From Rhizobium sp. NXC24 (GTDB lineage Bacteria > Pseudomonadota > Alphaproteobacteria > Rhizobiales > Rhizobiaceae), in contig NZ_CP024311.1 of the NCBI RefSeq assembly GCF_002944315.1, positions 1,030,501 through 1,094,500 of the forward strand: 64,000 bases of DNA, written 5' to 3'. Positions 7,540 through 16,173 of the stretch are shown here, one piece after another. The position numbers were made by a program, and so were the translations under genes. Within the stretch, counting starts at the first letter, position 1, and every line of letters begins with the position of its first letter. Under the pieces are notes generated by a model. It did no database searches. It was not told where the DNA came from and saw nothing but the letters and a program-made list of their open reading frames with translations.

Positions 7540-8316
7540 ATGCAGTCTTGGCGGGGACGAAATGCCGGCGGCGCGGCTTTGAATTGGGTTGCCGCGATGA
7601 ACAGGCCGGTTGCTGCCGCTCTGTCCGGGCTGGCGCTGGCCGTGACGATGCTGCTCGCATCCGGCACCCACAATTCGGCACGGGCCGGTGATTGCGGCGA
7701 TGTGGCTTCGCCTGGTCTCGATTGGAGCGAATGCAGCAAAAACAATATCATGCTGCAGGGTAGTGATCTTCAAAAAGCCAACCTCGTCGGCGCTCATTTC
7801 GACGGCACCGATCTCAGCAATGCCAATCTCACATTGGCAAATCTGGAGAAGGCGACGCTGGTGCGCACTTGGTTGAAGAATGCGCGGGCCGATGCGGCGA
7901 ATTTCTCGAGGATCGAAGCATACCGATCCGATTTCAGCAACATCATGGCCAACGGCGCCAGATTTGCCAGTGCCGAGCTGCAGCGGGCCGAATTCGGCGG
8001 CGCGCAGCTTACCAACGCGGATTTTCAGAAGGCCGAGCTTGGCCGTGCCGATTTCGACAAGGCGGTGCTGACGGGGACGAATTTTTCTCTGGCCAATCTT
8101 TCCCGCGCTGCTCTGAGCGGCGCGACGATCAAAGGCCCGGTCGCCTTTAGCGGCGCCTTCATGTTTCTGACCCGTATCGAAGGGCTCGATCTCTCGACCG
8201 CCACCGGCCTGGAACAGCAGCAAATCAATCTTGCCTGCGGCGATAAGGCGACCAAGTTGCCCGCAGGGCTAACAACGCCGGAAAGCTGGCCCTGTCCGCC
8301 TGACGACAAGGACTGA
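7540..8316 (+). CDS. exported pentapeptide-repeat protein
   Basis: 258 aa. A signal peptide (MNRPVAAALSGLALAVTMLL, cleaved after ARA) precedes a GDCGD...W.EC start and about 20 pentapeptide repeats of the A(D/N)LxX type (GSDLQKANLVGAHFDGTDLS, NANLTLANLEKATL, ...), which fold as a right-handed quadrilateral beta-helix. Ends with a region containing a Cys pair (NLACGD, SWPCPPD), possibly a disulfide cap. ATG 7540 follows AGGGTTAGGG; ATG 7597 would start directly at the signal peptide and is possible. Function unknown; family members range from gyrase-protecting to structural proteins, and export makes a gyrase role unlikely. Confidence 0.85.
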   Translation: MQSWRGRNAGGAALNWVAAMNRPVAAALSGLALAVTMLLASGTHNSARAGDCGDVASPGLDWSECSKNNIMLQGSDLQKANLVGAHFDGTDLSNANLTLANLEKATLVRTWLKNARADAANFSRIEAYRSDFSNIMANGARFASAELQRAEFGGAQLTNADFQKAELGRADFDKAVLTGTNFSLANLSRAALSGATIKGPVAFSGAFMFLTRIEGLDLSTATGLEQQQINLACGDKATKLPAGLTTPESWPCPPDDKD

Positions 8317-8360
8317 GTACGATCCGGCCGGCAACGACATAACCGAAAGGCAGCAATCCG

Positions 8361-8858
8361 ATGTTTGCGGAAAAGACGATCCAACACGACAGCAAACCCG
8401 AATTCTATCGTGAACTTGCCATTCAGTTGCAGGCGCTGCTCGAAGGCGAGACCGATCCGATCGCCAACGCCGCCAATACGTCAGCGCTGATTTACCAGAT
8501 GCTGCCGGACCTCAACTGGGCCGGCTTCTATTTCCTGCAGTCGGATGACGAGCTCGTGCTCGGGCCGTTCCAGGGCAAGCCGGCCTGCGTCCGCATCGCG
8601 GTCGGCCGCGGCGTGTGCGGGACGGCGGTCGAGGAGGAGCGGTCGATTCTTGTCGAGGACGTGCATGCTTTCCCAGGCCATATCGCCTGCGATGCCGCCT
8701 CCCGTTCGGAGCTGGTGGTGCCGCTGTTGCGCGATGGCTATGTTTTCGGTGTCATCGATCTGGATAGCCCGCTCGCCGGCCGCTTCGATACCGACGATCA
8801 GGCCGGCATCGAGGCGCTGGCGACGATCTATGCCGCTGCCTGCGACTGGGATCACTGA
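8361..8858 (+). CDS. msrC: free methionine-(R)-sulfoxide reductase (GAF domain)
   Basis: 165 aa, a single GAF domain, the full length of fRMsr (YebR). The three Cys used in catalysis and resolving are present: PACVRI (about residue 78), GVCGTA (about 88) and HIACDA (about 112). [10 protein letters not shown] and RSELVVPLL are family signatures. The enzyme reduces free, not protein-bound, Met-R-sulfoxide with thioredoxin. It lies 188 bases before msrB-msrA on the same strand, so one locus covers free and protein-bound sulfoxide and both stereoisomers. Behind the stop is a weak GC hairpin (8861-8877) without a T tract. Confidence 0.92.
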   Translation: MFAEKTIQHDSKPEFYRELAIQLQALLEGETDPIANAANTSALIYQMLPDLNWAGFYFLQSDDELVLGPFQGKPACVRIAVGRGVCGTAVEEERSILVEDVHAFPGHIACDAASRSELVVPLLRDGYVFGVIDLDSPLAGRFDTDDQAGIEALATIYAAACDWDH

Positions 8859-9046
8859 TCGCCGCCAGATGGGCGGCACATCACGCCGCCGTGTGCGATA
8901 TGGCAAATCGCTTGCCCCATACCTATATCTGCGTCGCAACCACTCCCGCGACGCTCATCGAGTTCGATGTCTGTAACGATATCCAGGGTTCTCTCGTAGT
9001 GCCTGGTAGAGTTCGAAATATGCGTCTGAGGGCAAGGAGAACAGGA

Positions 9047-9496
9047 ATGCAGAACTACCGCAAGACTTCCGAGGCTATAGCGAAGCTGTCTCCCGAGCAG
9101 TACCGCGTGACGCAGCAAAGCGGTACCGAGCGTCCGGGCACGGGCGAATATCTCAACAACAAGCAGCCCGGCATCTATGTCGACATCGTATCGGGCGAGC
9201 CGCTGTTTGCCTCTTCCGACAAGTTCGATTCCGGCTGCGGCTGGCCGAGCTTCACCAAGCCGATCGAAACTGCCAACATCAATGAGCTGACCGACCTTTC
9301 GCACGGTATGCTGCGCACCGAAGTGCGCTCCATCCATGGCGATAGCCATTTGGGCCATGTCTTCCCGGATGGACCGGAGGATCGCGGCGGCCTGCGCTAT
9401 TGCATCAATTCCGCCTCCCTTCGTTTCGTGCATCGCGACAGGATGGAGGCCGAGGGTTATGGTGCCTATCTCGACCAAGTGGAGGATATCCGATGA
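9047..9496 (+). CDS. msrB: peptide-methionine (R)-S-oxide reductase MsrB
   Basis: 149 aa. Signatures: CGWPSF (about residue 65), [14 protein letters not shown] (about 100) and [11 protein letters not shown], whose Cys (about 117) is the catalytic one. The two CxxC zinc motifs are absent, so this is a zinc-free type. Start at 9047 with AAGGAG upstream; the frame extends to 8891 without homology. The TGA overlaps the ATG of msrA (ATGA), so the two enzymes are translationally coupled. It repairs the R epimer of protein Met-sulfoxide in the cytoplasm. Confidence 0.95.
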   Translation: MQNYRKTSEAIAKLSPEQYRVTQQSGTERPGTGEYLNNKQPGIYVDIVSGEPLFASSDKFDSGCGWPSFTKPIETANINELTDLSHGMLRTEVRSIHGDSHLGHVFPDGPEDRGGLRYCINSASLRFVHRDRMEAEGYGAYLDQVEDIR

Positions 9497-10026
9497 CTAC
9501 GGAACGTGCAGTTCTCGCCGGCGGTTGTTTCTGGGGCATGCAGGACCTCATCCGCCGCTATAACGGCGTCATCTCGACGCGTGTCGGCTATACCGGCGGC
9601 GACGTCCGCAATGCGACCTATCGCAACCACGGCACCCATGCGGAAGCGATCGAGATCGTCTTCGACCCCGAGAAGATCAGTTACCGCGACCTGCTGGAAT
9701 TCTTCTTCCAGATCCATGATCCGTCCACGCGCAACCGCCAGGGCAACGATGTCGGCATGAGCTATCGCTCGGCTATTTTCTATACCAGCGACGAGCAGAA
9801 GCGGGTCGCCTTGGATACGATCGCCGATGTCGACGCTTCTGGTCTCTGGCCGGGCAAGGTCGTCACCGAGGTCACGCCGGCAAGCGATTTCTGGGAGGCC
9901 GAGCCGGAGCACCAGGACTATCTGGAGCGTATTCCGAACGGCTACACCTGCCATTTCGTCCGCCCCGGCTGGAAATTGCCGATCAGGCAATCCGGCACTG
10001 ACACTACCCAGCGCGCGGCGTCCTGA
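9493..10026 (+). CDS. msrA: peptide-methionine (S)-S-oxide reductase MsrA
   Basis: 177 aa. GGCFWGMQ at residues 10-17 holds the catalytic Cys; GYTGG, Y.NHG.HAEAIEI and FFQIHDPS are typical. A resolving Cys is possible in [12 protein letters not shown] near residue 155. Start set at 9493 by the 4-base overlap with msrB; the longer frame (from 9400) lies within msrB. It repairs the S epimer of protein Met-sulfoxide. It is the last gene of the msr group. Confidence 0.95.
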   Translation: MTTERAVLAGGCFWGMQDLIRRYNGVISTRVGYTGGDVRNATYRNHGTHAEAIEIVFDPEKISYRDLLEFFFQIHDPSTRNRQGNDVGMSYRSAIFYTSDEQKRVALDTIADVDASGLWPGKVVTEVTPASDFWEAEPEHQDYLERIPNGYTCHFVRPGWKLPIRQSGTDTTQRAAS

Positions 10027-10057
10027 ATGACGGACACGTTGGCCGCCGGAGGCGGTC

Positions 10058-10456
10058 ATGGATGAAGGGCTGGGACACTATCTCGGCACATGGGACGTGA
10101 GGCGGAAGGTCATCGACCGCCTCAACGCCTCCCTTATCCTCTTCGAAGGTCAGGCGTTCGTCACGCCTCACCAGTTCGAAGAACATGGCGACACGACGAT
10201 GGACTATGCGACGCTCAGGAGCAGCCGTACCTATCGCCTGCGTGGCGAGGCTGGACATGTCGCCGTCTGCTTCCCCGACCTCACCGAATTCATCCGCATC
10301 GGAAATAGCGCCTCGCAGCGCGTCGTTCATCATTGCGGCGCGGATCTATATCGCGGTCGCCTTTTCTTTCGCGGGCCGGATGCATGGGCAGAAATGTGGC
10401 ACGTGCAAGGCCCCCGAAAACACTATCTGAGCCTCGCTCATTATCGGCGCGCCTAG
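10058..10456 (+). CDS. DUF6314 family protein
   Basis: 132 aa. The order YLGTWDVRRKVIDRL, YATLRSSRTYRLR, H.CGADLYRGRLFF and W.VQGPRKHYLSLAHYRR is that of DUF6314, a lipocalin-like small beta-barrel of unknown function. It lies 31 bases after msrA and may be co-transcribed. Its stop overlaps the stop of the convergent LysR gene by four bases. Confidence 0.8.
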   Translation: MDEGLGHYLGTWDVRRKVIDRLNASLILFEGQAFVTPHQFEEHGDTTMDYATLRSSRTYRLRGEAGHVAVCFPDLTEFIRIGNSASQRVVHHCGADLYRGRLFFRGPDAWAEMWHVQGPRKHYLSLAHYRRA

Positions 10457-11343
10457 CTCGGCAGTGCGGGATGCGAGGCTAAAAATGCCTGCGCTTCCTT
10501 CTGCAGCCATTCGCAGAACAGGACCGATTTTCGATTCCGCCGGGCGCGCCGCAGCGCCACGTAATGATGGCCGCTGTCGATAAAACCCAATGGGGCGGCG
10601 AGGCGGCCGAAGCGGATGTCATCGGTCACATAGGGCCAAGGCGCGACGCCGACGCCAAGGCCGGCGCTTGCAGCCTCCAGCATGAAATAGAAATGTTCAT
10701 ATTCCACCCGCGTTCCGACCTCGACCGGCGCGCCCGAGCGCGACAGCCAGTCGCCCCAGGCGCGAAGGCGGGTTCTGGTGTGAAGCTGCGGAACGCCGGC
10801 AAAATTCTCCGCGACGGTTCTTTCGAGGGAAGGGGAGATAACCGGGCCTGTCTGCTCGGGAAAAAGCGCGATCACCTCCGCGCCCTGCGGCCAGGGTGCG
10901 GCACCGACCCGGATCGCAACGTCGAATCCGTCTCGCATAAAATCGACGGGGCGGGACGATGCCGTCAGGCGAACCTCGATATTGGGATACTCCGCCTGAA
11001 ACCGGTAAAGCCGCGGGATCAGCCAACGCATGGTGAAGGTGCCGGGGCAGGAGACGTCGAGCGATCCGTCTTCCATATCCGCAACCGACCGCACCGACAT
11101 GTCGATCTGATCGAAGGCGGAGACCAAGCCAGACAACAAAGTCGAACCCGCCTCGGTCAATCGCAGCTTGTTCTTCGGCCCTTCGAACAGTGGCACGCCC
11201 AACACATCCTCGAGATGCTGGATCTGACGGCTGACGGCGCTATGCGTCACGTTCAGCTCATCGGCCGCGAGCGTCATCCGCCCATGCCGGCCGGCGGCTT
11301 CGAAGGCGCGTAATGCGTTGAGGGAGGGTATGCGGCGGGGCAT
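10453..11343 (-). CDS. LysR-family regulator, GcvA-like
   Basis: 296 aa. The N-terminal winged helix-turn-helix starts PSLNALRAFEAAGRHGRMTL, with AADELNVTHSAVSRQIQHLE as recognition region, followed by a periplasmic-binding-like effector domain (about 92-290). RIPSLNALRAFEAA.RH and H.AVSRQI are features of the GcvA subgroup. It is divergent from the methyltransferase gene at 11544, with 200 bases between; LysR regulators often act on the divergent gene, so that is the best guess for a target. The effector is unknown. Confidence 0.88.
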   Translation of the reverse strand: MPRRIPSLNALRAFEAAGRHGRMTLAADELNVTHSAVSRQIQHLEDVLGVPLFEGPKNKLRLTEAGSTLLSGLVSAFDQIDMSVRSVADMEDGSLDVSCPGTFTMRWLIPRLYRFQAEYPNIEVRLTASSRPVDFMRDGFDVAIRVGAAPWPQGAEVIALFPEQTGPVISPSLERTVAENFAGVPQLHTRTRLRAWGDWLSRSGAPVEVGTRVEYEHFYFMLEAASAGLGVGVAPWPYVTDDIRFGRLAAPLGFIDSGHHYVALRRARRNRKSVLFCEWLQKEAQAFLASHPALPS

Positions 11344-11543
11344 GTGAGATTTCCGAACAACTTTTGTTCGATCATATCGTTTTTCTTCTCGCGCACCATA
11401 ATGTTTTGTCCTGCTTACAATCTAAATTTCCCGTTGAGGGAATAATGAAGTTCGGAAAAGCAAGAGCATTTTCGGCAACCGCAAGGCCGTGCCGAACCAA
11501 CAACGAAGCTGCTGAATACAGCCAGAAAGCGAGGATGAAGACC

Positions 11544-12326
11544 ATGGCCAACCGACATCAGGACGGCAGCGCCGGTGACGCAAATTACGGCGTCATCGGC
11601 ACGAATTACGCAAGATACCGCCAGCCGGATCCACATATTGCGGCGTTTATCCGCGCCGCATTGGGCGATGCCCGCAGCGTCCTCAATCTCGGTGCCGGCG
11701 CCGGCTCTTATGAGCCCGTTGATCGCGCGGTGACAGCCGTTGAGCCGTCTGCGTCCATGCGGGCGCAGCGGCCCGCGCATCTGCCCGCCGCCATCGATGC
11801 TACCGCCGAGAAGCTTCCCTTTGCAGACGACAGTTTCGATGCCTGCATGGCGACATTCACCGTGCATCAGTGGTCCGATCTGGTGGCCGGACTTGGCGAG
11901 ATGCGGCGGGTGACACGCGGTCCCGTTCTGATCCTGACCGCCGATCCCGACGAGCTCGATCGCTTCTGGCTCGTCGATTACGCACCCGAAGTGATCGCGG
12001 TAGAGGCGCGCCGCTATCCGCAAATGGCAACCATCAGCGAAGGATTGGGCGGCAACGCTGAGGTCATTCCCGTGCCGATCCCGCTCCATTGCACTGATGG
12101 TTTCGGGGAGGCCTATTACGGACGTCCGGAACGCCTGCTGGAGCCGGGCGCCCGGCTCGCCAACTCGGCCTGGAGCTTCGTCGACGCTTCGATCGGCGAG
12201 CGCTTCGTCGCCGAACTCGGACGCGATCTTAAGGACGGTACATGGGATGCCAAATATAGGCATCTGCGCACCCAGCCGGAATTCGAGGGGTCGCTGAAGC
12301 TGATCGTCGGTGGCGGGCGATCCTGA
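11544..12326 (+). CDS. class I SAM-dependent methyltransferase
   Basis: 260 aa. The SAM-binding motif I is SVLNLGAGAGSYE (about residue 45) and the Methyltransf_11 core continues with TAVEPS, DATAEKLPFADDSFDACMA and GLGEMRRVTRGPVLIL. Start chosen at 11544 because GAGG lies nine bases upstream; ATG 11535 is an alternative. Substrate unknown; UbiE/arsenite-methyltransferase-like folds share this core, but no Cys motif for arsenic is present. It is divergent from the LysR gene. Confidence 0.85.
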   Translation: MANRHQDGSAGDANYGVIGTNYARYRQPDPHIAAFIRAALGDARSVLNLGAGAGSYEPVDRAVTAVEPSASMRAQRPAHLPAAIDATAEKLPFADDSFDACMATFTVHQWSDLVAGLGEMRRVTRGPVLILTADPDELDRFWLVDYAPEVIAVEARRYPQMATISEGLGGNAEVIPVPIPLHCTDGFGEAYYGRPERLLEPGARLANSAWSFVDASIGERFVAELGRDLKDGTWDAKYRHLRTQPEFEGSLKLIVGGGRS

Positions 12327-12351
12327 ACTGGATTAAAAGGGGAAATCTTTT

Positions 12352-12373
12352 GTCCTCGCCATTCGGCGAGGAC
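12352..12373. terminator. hairpin between convergent genes
   Basis: GTCCTCGCC/GGCGAGGAC, a perfect 9-bp stem with an ATTC loop, sits between the ends of the methyltransferase and DAHP synthase genes. It lacks a T tract on either exit side, so termination efficiency is uncertain. Confidence 0.5.
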
Positions 12374-12433
12374 ACGCTTAACGGTGGATGGGACCGTTCC
12401 CAAGGCTGGCGAACGATCCCCGATCAGAAAATG

Positions 12434-13498
12434 CTATTGGCGAGGCATCCGCCGCCTTGTTTGTGCGGCTCGGGCCAGTTCCTCCAATGTGCGGACGGAG
12501 GTCGGCCAATCAATGCAGCCGTCGGTGATGCTTTGGCCATAGACCAGCGCTTTGCCGGGAACGAGATCCTGGCGGCCGCCGACGATGTTGCTCTCCATCA
12601 TCATGCCCTTGATGTGCCGGTTGCCGGCAGAGATCTGCTCCGCGACCGAGCTGACGACCAGCGGCTGATTCTCGGGGTTCTTGCTGCTATTGGCATGGCT
12701 GGCATCGATGATGATCTGCGCATCAAGTCCAGCCTGGAGTGCCTGAGCCGATACTGCCTGCACACTGGCCGCGTCAAAATTGGGCTGCTTGCCGCCGCGC
12801 AGAATGATGTGGCAATCCTCGTTGCCGCGCGTCGAGGCAATCGCCGCAAGGCCTTCCTTGGTCACAGCCGGGAAATGATGCGGCTGCGAGGCCGCCACGA
12901 TCGCATCGAGCGCTATCCTTACGTCGCCATTCGTGCCGTTCTTGAAGCCGACTGGGCACGAAAGACCTGACGCGAGCTGGCGATGCACCTGGCTCTCGGT
13001 CGTCCTCGCGCCGATCGCGCCCCAGCTCACCAAGTCGGCGATGTATTGCGGCGTGATCGTATCAAGGAACTCGCAGCCGGCGGGCAGCCCGATTTCGTTG
13101 ACATCGATCAAAAGGCTTCTCGCAATGCGCAATCCCTCTTCGATGCGGTAGCTTCCGTCGAGATGAGGGTCGTTGATGAGGCCCTTCCAGCCGACCGTCG
13201 TGCGAGGCTTCTCGAAATAGACCCGCATGATGATTTCGAGATCGTCGGCGAACCGATCGCGCTGTTCCTTCAGGCGTGTGGCATAGTCCCGTGCAGCGAC
13301 AGGATCGTGGATGGAGCAGGGGCCGATCACGACGATCAACCGATCATCGTCATTGTGCAGGATGCGGTGAACGGCGCTGCGCGCTTCCGTCACCGTCGTG
13401 GTGACGGCCTCATCCCTGGGAATCTCCTCTAAAATACGGGAGGGTGGGGTGAGGGCAGTGATCTCGACAATTCGCAAATCATCAGTGGAATTCAACAC
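12434..13498 (-). CDS. aroG: class I DAHP synthase (3-deoxy-7-phosphoheptulonate synthase)
   Basis: 354 aa from GTG 13498. It is the E. coli AroF/G/H type: NSTDDLRI at the start, VIGPCSIHDP (about 65), RVYFEKPRTTVGWKGLINDP, GARTTESQVHR, SCPVGFKNGT, HIILRGGK, DASHANSSK, YGQSITDGCI. It condenses erythrose-4-phosphate and phosphoenolpyruvate, the first step of the shikimate pathway. AAGGA precedes the GTG, whereas ATG 13522 has no ribosome site and lies 12 bases behind a terminator; the GTG also matches the length of AroG. Most alphaproteobacteria rely on a class II enzyme, so this may be a second isozyme. The upstream leader suggests attenuation. Confidence 0.9.
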   Translation of the reverse strand: MLNSTDDLRIVEITALTPPSRILEEIPRDEAVTTTVTEARSAVHRILHNDDDRLIVVIGPCSIHDPVAARDYATRLKEQRDRFADDLEIIMRVYFEKPRTTVGWKGLINDPHLDGSYRIEEGLRIARSLLIDVNEIGLPAGCEFLDTITPQYIADLVSWGAIGARTTESQVHRQLASGLSCPVGFKNGTNGDVRIALDAIVAASQPHHFPAVTKEGLAAIASTRGNEDCHIILRGGKQPNFDAASVQAVSAQALQAGLDAQIIIDASHANSSKNPENQPLVVSSVAEQISAGNRHIKGMMMESNIVGGRQDLVPGKALVYGQSITDGCIDWPTSVRTLEELARAAQTRRRMPRQ

Positions 13499-13533
13499 GG
13501 TATCGGTTCCTTTTTGGGTCATACCGTGCCGAC

Positions 13534-13562
13534 AAAAAAGCCGCCAGGTAGGACTAGCGGCT
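13534..13562 (-). terminator. attenuator terminator in the aroG leader
   Basis: On the minus strand AGCCGC (13562-13557) and GCGGCT (13544-13539) form a stem with a 12-base loop followed by TTTTTT. It stands between the leader peptide and the aroG start, which is the place of a transcription attenuator. Confidence 0.75.
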
Positions 13563-13593
13563 GTTCGGGTCTATGTCGTTGCGTCGATTTTAC

Positions 13594-13668
13594 CTACGCA
13601 CGGGCCCGCCTCCGCTGAGAGCAGCGGTACGAATAAAATCGCGAGGCATTTGCGCAGGTGAATGACAT
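13594..13668 (-). CDS. putative aroG leader peptide (Phe-Tyr-Ser-Tyr)
   Basis: 24 codons. ATG 13668 is preceded by AGAGAGG at four bases. The peptide begins MSFTCANASRFYSYRC and ends in an Arg-rich tail. The run Phe-Tyr-Ser-Tyr ends exactly where a hairpin CCGCTG/CAGCGG (13627-13612, loop CTCT) begins: the C of the last Tyr codon is its first base. AGCGG of that hairpin can instead pair with CCGCT of the terminator stem, which would disrupt the terminator. A ribosome waiting for charged tRNA-Tyr or tRNA-Phe would favour readthrough. This is the logic of amino-acid attenuation; the 2:3 pairing is short (5 bp). Confidence 0.55.
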   Translation of the reverse strand: MSFTCANASRFYSYRCSQRRRARA

Positions 13669-14057
13669 GCGGCCTCTCTACGACAAAAAAAGCGGCTTGT
13701 CGATGATGTTGATAGGTTCGAAGCGCATCATCACAACCTTTGGCGTGTGCGGCGGCTTCTTCGCTCTGGCGACATGGCTTTCGAACCGGCTGCCGCTCTT
13801 CGGCCTTCTGCTGGCAGTTTCCCAAAACAATGCCATCGGTCTTGGCATTGAAGGGTTAGCTTAGCTAGTGTAAGAATAACATTATATATAATATATAGAA
13901 CACAAAATTCTACCTCCGGATGTCATGCATCCGGTTGGTAGCGATTAAGGAATGTGAGCGGAACCCGTCTCGGAAGGACCGGCCCGGCTTCGCTGGAAGT
14001 CGGCCCGGTCCCCATCCGATCAGGGGTCAAGTCAGATCAGATCTCAGAAATGAGGTC
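13669..14057. other. intergenic region between aroG leader and porin
   Basis: Holds the presumed aroG promoter (around 13690-13750, no clear consensus seen). A 7-bp palindrome CCGGATG/CATCCGG lies at 13917-13935. A GC-rich hairpin at about 13977-14012 (GGACCGG...CCGGTCC), read on the minus strand, probably ends the porin transcript. A very AT-rich block lies at 13870-13910. A hydrophobic 68-codon frame on the plus strand (13658-13864) has no supporting evidence. Confidence 0.4.
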
Positions 14058-15119
14058 TTAGAAGCTACGCTGGAAGCGCAGAACGCCAGCCCACTGGTCC
14101 TGGTTGATGGAGTCCCAGTTGGTGTAGGAAACTTCCGGCTGAACCAGGAGGTTCTTAACCGGGTTCCAACGAAGGTTGGCGGTTGCTGCGAAGATCTTCG
14201 AGTCGGTGTAGGCAACCTGAGCGTTAGCCTGCAGCTTGTCGTTGAACGGAACGGTGACGCCGCCCCAAACAGCCCAGTCGCCCCAGCCGATGCCCTTGGC
14301 CGGGCCTGCGCCGTTCGCGCTGGCGTACTTGTTCAGCTTGTCGCCGTCGGTGTTCCAGCCGCCCATGATGAACGCCTTGAAGACGCCGAAGTCGGCATCG
14401 GCGCGAGCCTTGATGGCGCCTTCTTCGACGATGGAGTCATAACCACCGACGACCTTGAAGCCGAAGTTGCCAGCCTTGTAGCCAGCACCGGCAACGACGT
14501 CCGGAGCGTAGTGATCCGAGCTGTCTTCGCCGTTGACGCCGGTTGCGCCAGCGCCGGAGTTGGAATCTTCGAGCGAGATGACCGCCGTGAAGCCGTTGCC
14601 GGCGTCGTAGTTGTAGGTCAACTGGTTGAGTTCGTACGGGCCGTCATAGACGACGTCGTCGTTGATGACGTTGCCAGCGTAACCCATGTACAGGTTGTAC
14701 TGCGAGTCGAGCTTACCGATGGTGAAGCCAGCGAGGCTGATGTTAGCGAACAGAAGCTTCGTGCTCGTGGAGCCGCCTTCCTGCCAATCCCAACGGTAGA
14801 TGGTGTTGGTCTTCAACGGACCAAACTCGGTGTCGGTCGCGGTATCGACGCTCAGCTGAGCGCGGGTGTGCCACAGCGTACCAAAACGGTCAGCCGGGTT
14901 GTAGGCGTTGTACCACTTGCCTTCGGTGCGGACCATGCCGCCGATCTTGAGGCAGGTTTCGGTGCCCGGAATGAAGAAGTAGCCAGCGCCGTATGCGTCG
15001 CAGATGCGGACGTATTCGAGCGGCTCCGGTTCAGCAGCAACAACAGCGTCAGCCGCGTGAGCGCCGGAAACTGCTGCAAGCGCAGCAGCGGAGCCGAGAA
15101 GAAGGCTCTTGATATTCAT
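14058..15119 (-). CDS. outer-membrane porin, Omp2b/RopA type
   Basis: 353 aa. A signal peptide (MNIKSLLLGSAAALAAVSGA-HA) is followed by AEPEPLEYVRICDAYGAGYFFIPGTETCLKIGG in shortened form: the conserved N-terminus of the alphaproteobacterial porin_2 family, with its Cys pair. The barrel ends in Phe (LRFQRSF), the usual outer-membrane insertion signal. Length and Asp/Asn-rich loops fit a trimeric 16-strand general porin. Start at 15119 with GGAG upstream. It is monocistronic, with a 440-base upstream gap. Codon use is strongly biased to C/G-ending preferred codons, as for highly expressed genes. Confidence 0.93.
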   Translation of the reverse strand: MNIKSLLLGSAAALAAVSGAHAADAVVAAEPEPLEYVRICDAYGAGYFFIPGTETCLKIGGMVRTEGKWYNAYNPADRFGTLWHTRAQLSVDTATDTEFGPLKTNTIYRWDWQEGGSTSTKLLFANISLAGFTIGKLDSQYNLYMGYAGNVINDDVVYDGPYELNQLTYNYDAGNGFTAVISLEDSNSGAGATGVNGEDSSDHYAPDVVAGAGYKAGNFGFKVVGGYDSIVEEGAIKARADADFGVFKAFIMGGWNTDGDKLNKYASANGAGPAKGIGWGDWAVWGGVTVPFNDKLQANAQVAYTDSKIFAATANLRWNPVKNLLVQPEVSYTNWDSINQDQWAGVLRFQRSF

Positions 15120-15558
15120 AAAAACTCCAATCCAATATAGATTGGGCACAGGCCATCGCGCCGAGAAATCGACGTGCCTCACCCTATCCCTGTTAAAAAC
15201 CCCGACTCGGGAGAAACGGGCCCCACCCGCTTCTGTCCGCTATTAAGACCGAATTCCTGTAAAGTAATATGATATATTTTTCTCAGAATGACGTTTTCGT
15301 GATTTTTCATTTTAAGTTGCATGAAAGCAACATCTGCAAATACAAATAGTAAGGCTGGCATAATATTGCCTGCGTAATAATCATTTCGAAGTAGAAAGAA
15401 TGGGAAACGACGCCGGACAAGGTGCAGGGGAAGGGTGCGCGCCCAGCAATTCCGCGCAGAAGATCAAAGCCGCGCTCAAGCCACGCCTTCCGCGACATCG
15501 GGAGTTGGATTGTACGCGCGATGAAAGTCGAAATGCGCCGGGGTAATTAAGGACGTAA
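15120..15558. other. long upstream region of the porin gene
   Basis: About 440 bases without a gene. The half nearest the porin is AT-rich (15240-15400) and must hold its promoter and a leader; GTTGC/GCAAC flanks a small palindrome near 15317-15332. I see no convincing -35/-10 pair and no protein with a ribosome site. The half nearer 15558 is GC-rich and featureless to me. Confidence 0.35.
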
Positions 15559-15924
15559 TTAATAGAGCGCGGTGCGCTTCGAAGTCGGCGATATCAGCCT
15601 GCTCAGCATGGCGCCGATCGCGATGCCCCAGAGAGCTCCGGTCATGGCGACGATGATATCCATCGAAGAGCCATAACTTCCGTTTGCCAGGAAATGCGAG
15701 AAGCAGAGCACCGAGACGCTGCCGATCATCAGCAGGCAGGTGAAGGAGGGGGACTGCGGATAGGCAAGTCGCGCCAGCATGCCCGCGACGCAGAGTGCGC
15801 CGGCACGATACATGTTGAAGGGGTTGCCAAATTCGGCCTGCCAATTGAGATGCGCAAAGGTCACGGCAACCAGTGCCGCGATGTAGCCCCAAGCGATAAT
15901 TTTCAAAAACCGACCAGATATCAT
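15559..15924 (-). CDS. VanZ-like small membrane protein
   Basis: 121 aa with four predicted membrane helices (FLKIIAWGYIAALVAVTFAH; AGALCVAGMLARLAY; FTCLLMIGSVSVLCFSHFLA; IIVAMTGALWGIAIGAML). The layout (first helix with W..A, a loop with polar residues, a last helix followed by a basic tail) resembles VanZ-like or small DUF membrane proteins; this is a weak resemblance. ATG 15924 starts directly before the first helix; the longer frame from 16071 has a polar, unlikely N-terminus. Confidence 0.55.
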   Translation of the reverse strand: MISGRFLKIIAWGYIAALVAVTFAHLNWQAEFGNPFNMYRAGALCVAGMLARLAYPQSPSFTCLLMIGSVSVLCFSHFLANGSYGSSMDIIVAMTGALWGIAIGAMLSRLISPTSKRTALY

Positions 15925-16126
15925 GGGCCTATTGTACAACAATGGTGGAGCGAAACTCCAGTCTCTGGCGTTTCCCAGGGGTTCTGATCGCCATCTTGGG
16001 GTGCACACATTTTGTGTGTTCGAGAAATATATTGTTGTGCGCGACGAAAGACGGAAGCGTTTGCCGTTCATACTTTCTTAAGCGGAGAATGCGCCAACAC
16101 ATGGAGAAACTTTCGACATTTCTCAC

Positions 16127-16152
16127 AAAAAAGGGGCCACTCGGCCCCTTTT
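16127..16152 (-). terminator. terminator of the cys operon
   Basis: AAAAGGGGCC (16129-16138) and GGCCCCTTTT (16143-16152) form a 10-bp stem with a 4-base loop; on the minus strand it is followed by TTTTTT. It lies 22 bases behind the cysN stop. The symmetric A/T ends could let it work in both directions. Confidence 0.88.
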
Positions 16153-16173
16153 CCATCACGAATTTAATTTCGA

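Noticed and set aside
7205..7751. Several frames on both strands (up to 163 codons)
   Set aside because: They overlap the candidate sRNA and its terminator, lack ribosome sites and have low-complexity composition.
13571..13864. Frames on both strands (13571-13825 minus, 13658-13864 plus)
   Set aside because: They cover the aroG leader and promoter region. The plus frame is hydrophobic, but no ribosome site or homology supports it.
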